In this document: one piece after another, positions 27,135-36,034 of the stretch
Position numbering within the stretch: the stretch's first letter is position 1
Layout: the number at the start of each line of letters is the position of its first letter
From: Homoserinimonas sp. OAct 916
GTDB taxonomy: Bacteria > Actinomycetota > Actinomycetes > Actinomycetales > Microbacteriaceae
Direction: 5' to 3'
DNA: 64,000 nucleotides
Assembly (NCBI RefSeq): GCF_003260275.1
Contig: NZ_QJHB01000012.1
Span: 62,001-126,000 of the forward strand
Translations under genes and position numbers: made by a program
The notes under the pieces: generated by a model
What the model saw: the letters and a program-made list of their open reading frames with translations, nothing else
Told to the model about the DNA's origin: nothing
Databases searched by the model: none

Positions 27135-28043
27135 CTAGCCCTCGGTCTTGCAGAGCTCCGCGGCGGTGACGCCCTCAACCACGTCGGGGTCGAAGCCCCA
27201 CTGGGTGAGGATCGCGGCAAACTCGGGAGTCTTCTTGAACGCGGCGAGTGCCTCGTTGTAGGCGGCGAGCAGCTCGGTGTCACCCTTGCGGAATGCAGCG
27301 CCCGAGCCTGTGCGCGGGGCATCCTCGATTGGTGCAGTCACTTCGATGCTCGCGTCTTGCTCCACGAGTGAACGCAGCGACAGTGTCGGCAGCAGGAATG
27401 CGTCTGCACGCTTGGCGGTGACCGCCTCCATGCCGCTTCGGCTGTCCTTCACGAGAACCATCTGCCCTTCGGGAACGCCTGCGGAGTCAAGAATTCCCTG
27501 CTCGAACGCACCGGTGAGCACCGCGACCTTTAAGTCTTTGTTGTCGAGAACGTCTTTGATCGTGGTGATGTTCTTCGGGTTGCCCACGGGGGTACCGAAT
27601 GACTCAGTCGAGACGATAACCGGCTCGGAGTATGCCACTGCGTCACAGCGTGACTGCTTCATGAACAGCCCGGCGGCGATCACGTCCCAGCGGTCAGCGT
27701 TCAGCCCAGGGACCATAGCGTCGTAGGGAGTGATGACACCTTGGATGTCGTCGATGCCCATGGTCTTCAGAACGGCGCGAAGCACGTCTGGCTCAGCCCC
27801 GTGCACCTCACCGCTCGCTGTGACCTCCGTGTATGGCGGCTCGTTGGCGATACCAACGCGAAGGTAGCCGTCAGCCTTTCCCCGCTCAAGCGTGTTGCCG
27901 GCGCTGGAGGCACCGTCGCTTGCGCCGCCGTCTGCGCCGCCGGATGCCGACGAGCAGGCAGCAAGGCTGCCGGCAAAAAGCAGTCCCGCAGCGACGGCAC
28001 CGATCGTGCGCATCATCAATCGACGTTGAGGATTTCGGTTCAT
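27135..28043 (-). CDS. ehuB: Ectoine/hydroxyectoine-type ABC substrate-binding lipoprotein (EhuB-like)
   Basis: About 302 residues with a lipoprotein signal (AAGLLFAGSLAACSS) and a family 3 binding fold. LRVGIANEPPYTEV, AEPDVLRAVLKTMGI, GLNADRWDVIAAGLFM and RCDAVAYSEPV follow the EhuB pattern closely, including the R-C-D/E before the SEP motif. ATG 28043 is chosen as it leaves a basic n-region; ATG 28016 and upstream TTG 28103 are in frame and no strong ribosome site decides. Ectoine as ligand is inferred from resemblance and neighbours. Confidence 0.82.
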   Translation of the reverse strand: MNRNPQRRLMMRTIGAVAAGLLFAGSLAACSSASGGADGGASDGASSAGNTLERGKADGYLRVGIANEPPYTEVTASGEVHGAEPDVLRAVLKTMGIDDIQGVITPYDAMVPGLNADRWDVIAAGLFMKQSRCDAVAYSEPVIVSTESFGTPVGNPKNITTIKDVLDNKDLKVAVLTGAFEQGILDSAGVPEGQMVLVKDSRSGMEAVTAKRADAFLLPTLSLRSLVEQDASIEVTAPIEDAPRTGSGAAFRKGDTELLAAYNEALAAFKKTPEFAAILTQWGFDPDVVEGVTAAELCKTEG

Positions 28044-28156
28044 TCTTGGTGTCCGATCTCGTTGGGGCCCGACCTTGGGCCATGTATGACTCCTGCTGTT
28101 CAACTGTACGAAACAGCGCGTTCGTGCTTTAGTCGAACTTATTGATTCTCTATAGG

Positions 28157-28168
28157 ATTGTCAACAAT
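28157..28168. promoter_or_regulatory. Island operator site 2 (ATTGTnnACAAT)
   Basis: ATTGTCAACAAT in the divergent region between the ehuB-like gene (113 bases away) and the EutA-like gene (55 bases away). TTGTCA inside the site could be a -35 with TAGGAAT (28183-28189) as -10 for the rightward gene, so binding would block it. Confidence 0.75.
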
Positions 28169-28223
28169 CAACGAATAACATTTAGGAATCGGGTCAAATA
28201 TTTCTCTATACAAGGGAGCTACC

Positions 28224-28976
28224 TTGCCACAGTCACCCGAGGGGTTGCAAATGCCACTTCCGCTAAATATCGGCCTTCTCTACCCCGGATTGGGCGCTGA
28301 CGACGACTTTCCCTACTTGGAAAGTGCCCACCCCGGGTTGCTCAGTCTCCCCCTTGTTCGCACCGCTGGCGGCGATGTCGCGCACCTCGTCGATGAGCTG
28401 CTGGCTGTCGGTGGAACCGAGAATCTACTCGCCGGAGTAAGTGAGCTCCAATCGTTACATCCCGATGCCGTGATGTGGGCCTGCACCTCCGGGAGTTTCG
28501 TGTACGGCTGGGCCGGGGCTCACGTTCAGGCTGACGAGGTGGCCGAGGCAGCCGGAGTGCCCGCATCATCCACCTCGATCGCGTTCGCCGAGGCGTGCCG
28601 CGCCCTGAACGTGACTTCGGTGGCGGTCGCGGCGAGTTACCCCGACGACCTGGCGCAACACTTCCGGAGGTTTCTCGACGACTGCGGCTTCGGCATCGAG
28701 GTACTGTCGTTCACCAGCAACGACATAGCCACAGCGGGCGAGGTGGGGTTGCTCGGCAGGGACGAGGTGATTGCGATGGCGAAGGCTGCGGATCATCCAG
28801 ACGCACAGGCCGTTCTCATCCCCGACACCGCGATGCACTCGCTGCGGTGGATCGACGATCTCGAGCGAGAGCTCGGCAAGATCGTGCTCACCGCCAACCA
28901 GGTCACGGTGTGGGAGGGCCTGCGAATCGCCGGCCGTCCGCTGAAGCTGGACGGCCTCGGCACCCTCTTTCGCTGA
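28224..28976 (+). CDS. EutA-like Asp/Glu racemase-superfamily protein
   Basis: A 250-residue member of the maleate isomerase/arylmalonate decarboxylase group. The first catalytic Cys is present (WACTSGSF), but where the paralogue at 23967 has VVSCTN this one reads VLIPDTAMHS, so the second Cys is replaced. That form, followed by LTANQVTVWEGLRIAG, resembles EutA of hydroxyectoine-use clusters. TTG 28224 has GGGAG 5 bases upstream; ATG 28251 with GAGGGG 6 bases upstream is an equally good start. Confidence 0.8.
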   Translation: MPQSPEGLQMPLPLNIGLLYPGLGADDDFPYLESAHPGLLSLPLVRTAGGDVAHLVDELLAVGGTENLLAGVSELQSLHPDAVMWACTSGSFVYGWAGAHVQADEVAEAAGVPASSTSIAFAEACRALNVTSVAVAASYPDDLAQHFRRFLDDCGFGIEVLSFTSNDIATAGEVGLLGRDEVIAMAKAADHPDAQAVLIPDTAMHSLRWIDDLERELGKIVLTANQVTVWEGLRIAGRPLKLDGLGTLFR

Positions 28977-29008
28977 GGCACCCAGCCCGCGAATGCTTCG
29001 CGCCACGC

Positions 29009-29048
29009 GGAACGCTTCGCACCTGTTCGAACTTGAGCGAAGCGTTCC
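29009..29048. terminator. 12-bp stem hairpin between convergent genes
   Basis: GGAACGCTTCGC (29009-29020) pairs perfectly with GCGAAGCGTTCC (29037-29048), 16-base loop. It lies between stops at 28976 (+) and 29107 (-). Confidence 0.7.
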
Positions 29049-29106
29049 AACTGGTGCGCACGCGAGAATAGCCCAGCGTTCGCTCCGCGCACAGCGCGCA
29101 CGGGGG

Positions 29107-30075
29107 TCAGTTGGGCACGAAGCCAAGTTGCTTGTCGACCACGTTCACGAGGTCGGCGCCGCGCACGTAGCGGTCAAAGTTCTCGCGGAACAAGTCTGAG
29201 AGCCGCTCGAGCCAGCCCACGGCGTCACCGCTCAGGTGAGACGAGATGAGCACGTTCTCCATAGCCCACAGCGGGCTGGAGTCGGGCAGCGGTTCGGTGC
29301 TGAACACGTCGAGCGCGGCCCCGGCAATCCCCCCGGAGGCAAGCGCATCAACAAGCGCGTCGTCGTCGATCAGCTCACCGCGGCCCACGTTGATCACCCG
29401 GGCGGTGGGCTTCAGCGCATCAAGCACCGCCTTGTCGACCATGTTGCGGGTGGCATCCGTCAGTGGTGCGATCAGCACCAGCCAGTCGGCATCGGCAACC
29501 ACGTCGGCAAGGCGGTCGGAGGCGTGCACCACACCGAAGTCGGGGTCGACGCGGTCGGTGCGCCCGACGCCGACCACCGTGAGTTCCATCGCGGTCAGCA
29601 TGCGCGCGGTCGCCCGACCGATCGCCCCGGTGCCGACGATCAGCGCCTTGGTGCCGTCGATGCGCTCGGTCTCACGGTGCTCCCACTGGCGCTTCTCCTG
29701 GCGGCGAAGCGAACCCGGGATGTCCTTGGCGATCGCCAGAATGCTGGCCAGCACGAACTCCGCGATCGGGCGGTCGAAGATACCGCGGGCGTTCGTGACC
29801 ACGACGTCGGATTCGTTGAGCTCATCGAACAGCAGCTTGTCCACCCCGGCCGCGGCCACGTGGATCCACTTGAGCGAATCCGCGTGCTCCCAGACCGTCT
29901 CGACCGCTGACGAGAAGAAGTCCCAGAGGAAGAGCACGTCTGCACCGGGCAGCGCGGCAGCCAGCCCGTCAGCCTTCACATAGCGCACCTCGGCGACGGC
30001 CTCGACCTCGTCCATTCCTGCAGGAAGGTCTTTGCCATGCAACACGACGACCACCGGTGACTTCGACCCTGCCAC
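29107..30075 (-). CDS. D-2-hydroxyacid dehydrogenase (NAD-dependent)
   Basis: About 322 residues. The NAD site is GTGAIGRATARML, and the catalytic Arg/Glu/His are in NVGRGELI, DVFSTEPLP and SSHLSGDA. It interconverts a 2-oxoacid and a D-2-hydroxyacid. GTG 30075 has AAGGAG 5 bases upstream; GTG 30081 overlaps the M20 stop (GTGA) but sits on the ribosome site. Last gene of the M24-aminotransferase-M20-dehydrogenase operon. A role in removing a 2-oxo or glyoxylate-type product is possible. Confidence 0.85.
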   Translation of the reverse strand: MAGSKSPVVVVLHGKDLPAGMDEVEAVAEVRYVKADGLAAALPGADVLFLWDFFSSAVETVWEHADSLKWIHVAAAGVDKLLFDELNESDVVVTNARGIFDRPIAEFVLASILAIAKDIPGSLRRQEKRQWEHRETERIDGTKALIVGTGAIGRATARMLTAMELTVVGVGRTDRVDPDFGVVHASDRLADVVADADWLVLIAPLTDATRNMVDKAVLDALKPTARVINVGRGELIDDDALVDALASGGIAGAALDVFSTEPLPDSSPLWAMENVLISSHLSGDAVGWLERLSDLFRENFDRYVRGADLVNVVDKQLGFVPN

Positions 30076-30077
30076 GT

Positions 30078-31343
30078 TCACTCCTTGCTCTCTTTTGCAC
30101 CGAGGTTCTCTGTTGCACCGCTGTCATCTGTCACACCGAGCAGGCGTAGCGCCATCAGCGCATAGGCCCGGGCGGCGATCACGAGTTCGTCGATGCCCAC
30201 CGATTCGTTGGCCTGGTGGGCCTGGTCGTTCAGGCCACCCGGCCCGAGCACGATGGTCGTGATGCCCACGTCGCGCGAGATGAACCCGCCGTCGCAGGCC
30301 GCGGTCCAACCGCCCACCTCGAGCCGGCCGCCGCCCGCATCATCGATGGCGTCGACGGCGGCTGACACGAGCGGATGCCCCGGATCGGTGCGAAACCCGG
30401 GCATCTCCATCTCCACATCGAGGGTGATGTGGATCCCGTCGCCGTCGATGCCAGCATCGCGAACCCGCTGCAGCATGTCGTCGGCAACCTCACGGGCGTC
30501 TTCCCCCGGCATCAGGCGCCGGTCGATCGAGGCCACACACTCCGCGGCGACGATTGACGTGCCGGTTCCGCCGACGATGGTACCCAGGCTCCAGGTCGGG
30601 GCGCCGAGCAGCGGGTCGGGTGATTGGCGGTGCTTCTCATGATCGGCGCGGATCAGCTCGAAAACCCGCGCGGCAGCCGCAATCGCGTTGCGCCCGTCGT
30701 CTGGGCGGCCCGAATGTGCGGCGACGCCGGTGACGCCGAGCCTGAGATAGCTGTCACCGCGGCATCCGATCACCGTCTTCAAATCGGTGGGTTCGGCCAC
30801 CACACAAGCTTGAAACCTGCCTCGGGGTGCGATCGGCGCGTACGCGCGGATACCCAACCCCAGGTCTTCTTCATCAACGGTGCACACTAGTTGCACCGGG
30901 CCGCGCAACGAGAAACCGGCCCGGCTGATCGCCGCCATGGCGAGAATGACCGCTGCCAGACCGCCCTTCATATCGGTCGAGCCTCGACCGTACAGCCGAC
31001 CATCCTTCTCAGCGGGTAGGAACGGATCGTGCAGCCAGCCGTCACCGGCAGGCACCACGTCTGAGTGGCCGAGAAACATGAGCCCCGGCTCTCTGCCGCC
31101 TGCCAGCGTCGCCACAAAGTTCTGCCTTCCAGGCGCCACATCGAACAGTTCCAATTCGAAACCAAGCCGGCTGCAGGCGGCGGACAGTGCCGCGACCGTT
31201 GCCTCCTCGGTGGAGCCGGGGTTCTCGCCCGCTGCAGCGATCAGCGTGGAGGTGAGTTCGACGATCTCCTCGACGTCGATCTGCTCCGTCACCGCCGCCT
31301 CAGCCTCGGTCAGGCCGGACGGCAGGGCAACATCGCGGCTCAT
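30078..31343 (-). CDS. M20-family deacylase (ArgE/DapE type)
   Basis: A 421-residue zinc amidohydrolase. Metal and catalytic residues are visible in FLGHSDVVPAG (His, Asp), GRGSTDMKGG (Asp), VDEEDLG (Glu-Glu), AEPTD (Glu) and QAHQANE (His). Its likely reaction is removal of an N-acyl group. Next to an ectoine-hydrolase-like gene it could deacetylate N-acetyl-diaminobutyrate, a step done by the unrelated EutE/DoeB in described clusters. ATG 31343 overlaps the aminotransferase stop (ATGA). Confidence 0.82.
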   Translation of the reverse strand: MSRDVALPSGLTEAEAAVTEQIDVEEIVELTSTLIAAAGENPGSTEEATVAALSAACSRLGFELELFDVAPGRQNFVATLAGGREPGLMFLGHSDVVPAGDGWLHDPFLPAEKDGRLYGRGSTDMKGGLAAVILAMAAISRAGFSLRGPVQLVCTVDEEDLGLGIRAYAPIAPRGRFQACVVAEPTDLKTVIGCRGDSYLRLGVTGVAAHSGRPDDGRNAIAAAARVFELIRADHEKHRQSPDPLLGAPTWSLGTIVGGTGTSIVAAECVASIDRRLMPGEDAREVADDMLQRVRDAGIDGDGIHITLDVEMEMPGFRTDPGHPLVSAAVDAIDDAGGGRLEVGGWTAACDGGFISRDVGITTIVLGPGGLNDQAHQANESVGIDELVIAARAYALMALRLLGVTDDSGATENLGAKESKE

Positions 31344-32551
31344 CGCGCATCCCGTGCGATGTCCAGCGCGCGCGTCAGGCGCTGCACTCCCTCTTCGATG
31401 CGCTCGGGTGACGACGATGCGAAACACAGTCGCAGGGCGTCGTCGAAATGCCCGGCCGCCGACAGTGCGGGCCCCGGAATGAACGCGACGCCCTCGGCGA
31501 GCGCCGTCTCGAACAGGTCAGACGTCGAGGTGCTGGCGTCGGCCCCCTGGAGGGTCAGCCACAGGAAGAACCCGCCGTCGGGGTCGGTCATGGTGATGCG
31601 TTCGCCCAGGTGGTCGGTCAGGCTTGCGACCATCGCGAGTTTGCGCTCGTGGTATGTGGCCCTGATGCGCTCGATATGGTTGGCCAGCCCACCCCGGCGA
31701 ATGAATTCGGCCACCAGGTGCTGGGCCGGCACATTCGTGCAGGTGTCCATAGCCTGCTTGGCCTTGATCACGAGTTCACGCACCGCCGGGTCGGTGTCGA
31801 CCCAGCCGACTCGGATGCCGGGCGCGAGAATCTTCGAGAAGGTGCGCACCGAGAAGATCAGCGGGTCGTCCGGGCTGAGCTCCTGGAAGCCGGGCAGGTG
31901 CTCACCGGAGAAGCGCAGCAATTCGTAGGGGTCGTCGTCGACGATCACCGCGTTCCACTCATGCGCCAATTCGATCAATCGTTCGCGGCGTCCAAGGGAC
32001 AGGGTGGTTCCGGTCGGGTTCTGAAAGTTGGGGATGACGTAGATGGCCTTGGGGATGCGGCCGGCCTTCTCCACCAGGGACGGCAACGCCTCCACGATGA
32101 GCCCATTGTCATCCATCGGCGCCTCAAGAATCCGGGCGCCATAGCTGGCGGCCGTCGCGCTACCGTTGGTGTAGGTCGGGCTCTCGACGATCACGAGGTC
32201 GCCCGGGTCGACGAAGAGCTTGAAGGCGAGGTCGAGCCCCTGCATGCCGCCTGAGGTGATCGTCAGGCGGTCACGGCTGGTGGGTTGGCCGGATGCGGCG
32301 AGGTATGCAAGCAGCTGGTGGAGCAGTTCGGGCTCACCCTCGGTCGCCCCATAGGTGAGGCTGTGATGGTCGAGAGTGGCCGCTGAGATGTCGCGAAATT
32401 CGTCGAGCGGCACCGCCTCATCGGCCGGCGATCCCATCGCGAATCGCACGATGTCGTGCGTCTGTGCGGCGAGCAGCGAGGTGCTCGAGTCGATTACCGA
32501 CCCCGTCAGCCGCGAGGCCCGATGCGCGAGTGGAAGTACTTGGGTTCTCAT
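31340..32551 (-). CDS. PLP-dependent class I/II aminotransferase (2-aminoadipate/LysN-like)
   Basis: A 403-residue fold-type I aminotransferase. The PLP Lys is in TFSKILAPGIRVG, with the FQNPTG motif and DDDPYELLRF. There is no fused DNA-binding domain, so it is an enzyme and not a MocR regulator. It overlaps both neighbours by four bases. Substrate unclear; the N-terminus and GSPADEAVPLDEF resemble alpha-aminoadipate and branched-chain transaminases. Confidence 0.85.
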   Translation of the reverse strand: MRTQVLPLAHRASRLTGSVIDSSTSLLAAQTHDIVRFAMGSPADEAVPLDEFRDISAATLDHHSLTYGATEGEPELLHQLLAYLAASGQPTSRDRLTITSGGMQGLDLAFKLFVDPGDLVIVESPTYTNGSATAASYGARILEAPMDDNGLIVEALPSLVEKAGRIPKAIYVIPNFQNPTGTTLSLGRRERLIELAHEWNAVIVDDDPYELLRFSGEHLPGFQELSPDDPLIFSVRTFSKILAPGIRVGWVDTDPAVRELVIKAKQAMDTCTNVPAQHLVAEFIRRGGLANHIERIRATYHERKLAMVASLTDHLGERITMTDPDGGFFLWLTLQGADASTSTSDLFETALAEGVAFIPGPALSAAGHFDDALRLCFASSSPERIEEGVQRLTRALDIARDAR

Positions 32552-33732
32552 TCATTTCCTTTCTGGATGAGCTCACGCGGAAAGTCCGTGAACGTCTCCA
32601 CACCGTCGGCCGACACCCGAAAGGGCTCGGAGACCTCGTAGCCGTAGTTGTCCATCCACATTCCGCAGATCAGATGGAAGGTCATGTTCTCCTGGAGCTC
32701 GGTCTGTTCGCCGCTGCGCAGACTGACCGTTCGCTCGCCCCAGTCGGGCGGGTAGCCGATTCCGATCGAATAGCCGAGGCGAGACGGCTTCTGGTAGCCG
32801 TGTTTGGCCAGCGTGATGTCCCATGCCTCGGACAGTTCGGTAGCGAGGATTCCGGGGCGTACCAGATCAAGAACAGCCTCAAGTCCCTCGCCCACAGCAC
32901 CGGCAACCTTCTGCAGCCTCTTCGACGGCTTGCCGAGCATGATCGTGCGCGCGAGCGGGGTGTGGTATCTCTTGTGCGCGCCGGCGAGTTCGACTATGAC
33001 CGCCTGATGATCCTCGAAGGGTTCAGAGTTCCAGGTGAGGTGTGGCGTGTCGGCCGCCTGCCCGGTGGGCATCATCGGGACGATGGCGGGGTAGTCCCCA
33101 CCGAATTCCGCCGTTCCCGCGGCCTGGGCGCGGCTGATCTCTGCGGCCACGTCGCACTGCCTGGCACCGACGCGCACATGCTCGATGGCCGCGTTCATCG
33201 CCTCGGTGCACACCCTGGATGCCGCCCGCATCAGGTCGATCTCGGCCGGTGACTTGATCAGTCGAACCCAGTTGACCAGCTCGTGGCTGTCGACGAAATC
33301 CCATTCCGGCAGCCCCTGCACCAACGAGCGGTAGGCCTTCGGCGAGAAGAAGTGCGCGTCGAGATCGAGACCCACCTGTTCCCCCGCGATCGGGGAGACC
33401 AGGCCGCGCTCCCTCAGGTCGCCTGCCACCCAGTCGAACGGGTGAATCTCGCCGTGGTGCACATAGTGTTCCGGATACCCGACGATGTTCTCGGGGGGCA
33501 GCCAGGCGGTGCGGAACGCCCCGAAGGCATCCATGGCGCGGGAATAGAAGATCATATCCCCAGATGCCGGTACGAACAAGAACTGCGGGGTGTAGAACGA
33601 CCACGCGTTGTAGCCGATCAGATAGTAGAGATTGGCCGGGTCAGAGACCAGTATCGCGGCCAGATTCTGCTCGGTCATCCGTGCGCGCACATTATGGAGC
33701 CGCGCAGCGTACTCCTCGCGGGATATGGGCAT
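32548..33732 (-). CDS. doeA: M24-family hydrolase, ectoine hydrolase-like (DoeA/EutD)
   Basis: A 394-residue creatinase/M24 (pita-bread) protein. Segments NIVGYPEHYVHHGE, EFGGDYPAIVPMMPTG, PHLTWNSEPF, KRYHTPLARTIMLGKPS and GIGYPPDWGERTVSLRSG follow ectoine hydrolase closely. In that family the enzyme opens the ectoine ring to N-acetyl-2,4-diaminobutyrate using a Glu nucleophile without metal. ATG 33732 is favoured over GTG 33741. It is the first gene of a four-gene operon, with operator site 3 only 25 bases upstream. Another cyclic amidine substrate cannot be ruled out. Confidence 0.82.
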   Translation of the reverse strand: MPISREEYAARLHNVRARMTEQNLAAILVSDPANLYYLIGYNAWSFYTPQFLFVPASGDMIFYSRAMDAFGAFRTAWLPPENIVGYPEHYVHHGEIHPFDWVAGDLRERGLVSPIAGEQVGLDLDAHFFSPKAYRSLVQGLPEWDFVDSHELVNWVRLIKSPAEIDLMRAASRVCTEAMNAAIEHVRVGARQCDVAAEISRAQAAGTAEFGGDYPAIVPMMPTGQAADTPHLTWNSEPFEDHQAVIVELAGAHKRYHTPLARTIMLGKPSKRLQKVAGAVGEGLEAVLDLVRPGILATELSEAWDITLAKHGYQKPSRLGYSIGIGYPPDWGERTVSLRSGEQTELQENMTFHLICGMWMDNYGYEVSEPFRVSADGVETFTDFPRELIQKGNE

Positions 33733-33757
33733 CTTTAACACCTAACTACTTTGGTAG

Positions 33758-33769
33758 ATTGTTGACAAT
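33758..33769. promoter_or_regulatory. Island operator site 3 (ATTGTnnACAAT)
   Basis: ATTGTTGACAAT (the minus strand reads ATTGTCAACAAT) 25 bases upstream of the M24 gene and 44 bases after the end of the regulator gene. On the minus strand TTGTCA could be a -35 element, again implying repression by occlusion. Confidence 0.75.
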
Positions 33770-33812
33770 CAGAATATCTTTGTGCGCCTCGCAAAGCAAG
33801 ACCCGAGAACCC

Positions 33813-34508
33813 TCAGGATTTCGTTGAATCGCGTGCCAGCAGCGAAGCCCTGAGGTCGGTGACGCCGGCAGCCATGTGGGCAGCGATCGCCGTTTCCAGC
33901 CCGGGCCAGTCTGCGGCCACCAGTTGGTCGATCAACGCCTGGTGTTCGGCGACAAGGGCCTCGGCGTGGGGGTACGATCCTTCGAGGTTGACGATGCAGA
34001 TGCGGGACTCTGCGGCCAGCGTGGAGTAGATCTTCGACAGCCGCGAATTACCGGCGCTGGCCACGAACGCCATGTGGAACGACAGGTCAAGCTCGGCCAG
34101 GCGCAACCAGTCCCGCTGTTCGACCAGAGGCTCCATCCTCGCGATGATCTTCTCCAGCGACTTGACCGTCTTCTCGATCGTCGGACGGTCCTGCTTGCTG
34201 ATGGCCGCAGCAGCACCGATCTCGATGGCCTGCCGGGCCGCGTAGATCTCCTCGATATCAGTGATCTCCAGCTCAAGCACGAACATGCCGCGGTTGCGGT
34301 GGCTGACCAACAGCCCCTCCTGGCTCAGCCGCTGCAGCGCTTCGCGCACGGGGCCGCGGGAGACCCGCAGCTTGTCGACCAGGGCGGCTTCACGGATCTG
34401 CTCTCCCGGACGGAACGAACCGTCAATGATGCGTTCGCGCAACTGGTCTGCGATCAACACCGACGTCGGGCGCCCTTCCAGCGCCGACAGCCCGTCTTCA
34501 CCCGCCAT
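33813..34508 (-). CDS. FCD-subfamily GntR transcriptional regulator
   Basis: A 231-residue regulator: GntR winged helix (about 15-80; LADQLRERIIDGSFRPGEQI-like start, then VSRGPVREALQRLSQEGLL) and an all-helical FCD ligand domain (about 85-220) with metal-binding positions in LAELDLSFHMAF, EHQALIDQL and AAHMAAG. It is encoded within the island, 27 bases after the semialdehyde dehydrogenase gene with AAGGAG before ATG 34508. It is the obvious candidate to bind the five ATTGTnnACAAT sites, which fit GntR half-site spacing. Described ectoine clusters use EnuR, a MocR-type protein, so this is a different control scheme. Confidence 0.9.
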   Translation of the reverse strand: MAGEDGLSALEGRPTSVLIADQLRERIIDGSFRPGEQIREAALVDKLRVSRGPVREALQRLSQEGLLVSHRNRGMFVLELEITDIEEIYAARQAIEIGAAAAISKQDRPTIEKTVKSLEKIIARMEPLVEQRDWLRLAELDLSFHMAFVASAGNSRLSKIYSTLAAESRICIVNLEGSYPHAEALVAEHQALIDQLVAADWPGLETAIAAHMAAGVTDLRASLLARDSTKS

Positions 34509-34535
34509 GTCTTCTCCTTGTTGAGGCCACGCCGG

Positions 34536-36008
34536 TCATCGGCGCGGAATTGAAAGGTATTTGTGTTCCAAGAACTCGTCGATGCCGACCCGACCGCCCT
34601 CGCGGCCGAGGCCCGACTGTTTCACCCCGCCGAACGGCGCAGCCGGGTTCGAGACCAGGCCGGAGTTGAGCCCGACCATACCCACCTCGAGTTCGTCGCC
34701 GAGCCGGAGCGCACGGTCGATGTCTTGAGTGAAAAGGTATCCCACGAGACCCCACTGGGTGTCGTTGGCGATGCGGATGGCGTCGTCTTCGTCATCGAAC
34801 GGGATGACCGGGGCCACGGGGCCGAAGATCTCGTTGCTCATCAGCAAGGACTCGGCGCTCACATCGGCCAGCACTGTGGGGTTGTAGAAGTAGCCGGGGC
34901 CGTCCGGGCAGTCGCCGCCGACGACCACGCGGGCGCCGAGCGCGACCGCGTCGTCGACGAGTTCCTGCACCTTGTCGCGACCGGCGGCATCCACCATCGG
35001 TCCGATATCGGTGCCCGCCAGGCTGCCGTCGCCGACGGTGAGCGCAGCCATGCGGGCAGCGAGCTTCTCGGTGAATTCGTCGGCCACCGAGCGGTGCACG
35101 AGGAACCGGTTCGCCGCGGTGCAGGCCTCTCCCATATTGCGCAGTTTTGCGAGCATCGCGCCCTCGACCGCCCGGTCGATGTCGGCGTCGGCGCAGACGA
35201 TGAAAGGGGCGTTTCCGCCGAGTTCCATCGACGATCGCATCACATTCTCGGCGGCCTGCGTGAGCAGGATCTTTCCCACCTCGGTGGAGCCGGTGAAGCT
35301 CACCTTGCGAGCGATGCCGCTCGACATCCAGCTTCCGACGACCTTCGAGGAGCTCGACGTGGTCACCACGTTCAACACCCCGGAGGGCAGGCCGGCCTCG
35401 TGCAGGATCTGTACCAGGGCGAGGGAGGTCAGCGGGGTCTGGCTCGCCGGCTTGAACACCATGGTGCACCCGGCCGCGATCGCCGGGCCGATCTTGCGGG
35501 TGCCCATCGCCAGCGGAAAGTTCCACGGGGTGACCAACACGCACGGCCCGACCGGAACGCGAGTGACGAGGATGCGGTTCTTGCCGTCGCCCGTGGTGCT
35601 GTAGTCGCCCGAGATGCGCACAGCCTCCTCGGAGAACCATCGAAAGAACTCGGCGCCGTAAGCCACCTCGCCGCGGGCCTCGGCCAGTGGTTTGCCCATC
35701 TCGGCCGTCATGATCGCGGCCAGCTCATCGGTGCGTTCGATGATGAGTTCGTACGCGCGACGCAGGATCTCGCTGCGTTCGCGCGGCGGTATCTTGGCCC
35801 AGTCGGCCTGAGCGTTGCCGGCGGCCTCGATGGCACGCTCAGCGTCAGCAACCGAGCCATCGGCAACGTGGGCGATGATCTCCCCGGTCGCCGGGTTCTC
35901 GACCGGGAACCTCTTGGCGCCTTCTGCGTCGACCCACTGCCCGTTCAGGTATAGCCGAGTCTCGAGGTCGGGGAGGGTGGAGTTCTTCTCCGCGGCAATT
36001 GTCGTCAT
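34536..36008 (-). CDS. NAD(P)-dependent semialdehyde dehydrogenase (GabD/DoeC-like)
   Basis: A 490-residue ALDH with TPWNFPLAMGTRKIGPA, the general-base Glu in MELGGNAPF and nucleophile Cys in MGEACTAANRF. Length and motifs match succinate-semialdehyde dehydrogenase; in ectoine clusters the equivalent DoeC oxidises aspartate semialdehyde to aspartate. Third gene of the 40391-to-33813 operon, starting 26 bases after the fused oxidase gene, within the 18-bp repeat region. Confidence 0.88.
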   Translation of the reverse strand: MTTIAAEKNSTLPDLETRLYLNGQWVDAEGAKRFPVENPATGEIIAHVADGSVADAERAIEAAGNAQADWAKIPPRERSEILRRAYELIIERTDELAAIMTAEMGKPLAEARGEVAYGAEFFRWFSEEAVRISGDYSTTGDGKNRILVTRVPVGPCVLVTPWNFPLAMGTRKIGPAIAAGCTMVFKPASQTPLTSLALVQILHEAGLPSGVLNVVTTSSSSKVVGSWMSSGIARKVSFTGSTEVGKILLTQAAENVMRSSMELGGNAPFIVCADADIDRAVEGAMLAKLRNMGEACTAANRFLVHRSVADEFTEKLAARMAALTVGDGSLAGTDIGPMVDAAGRDKVQELVDDAVALGARVVVGGDCPDGPGYFYNPTVLADVSAESLLMSNEIFGPVAPVIPFDDEDDAIRIANDTQWGLVGYLFTQDIDRALRLGDELEVGMVGLNSGLVSNPAAPFGGVKQSGLGREGGRVGIDEFLEHKYLSIPRR

Positions 36009-36034
36009 TGTTTGTCCTTTACTAATGGTCGTTA

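Noticed and set aside
27886-28083. Small minus-strand open frame with a good ribosome site (AGGAG before ATG 28083)
   Set aside because: It overlaps the start of the ehuB-like gene in another frame and its product is Arg/Cys-rich with no known features; possibly an upstream translation leader, but nothing supports this.
31340-32551. MocR-type regulator (EnuR equivalent)
   Set aside because: It is an aminotransferase domain only; there is no N-terminal winged helix, and a separate FCD GntR gene exists.
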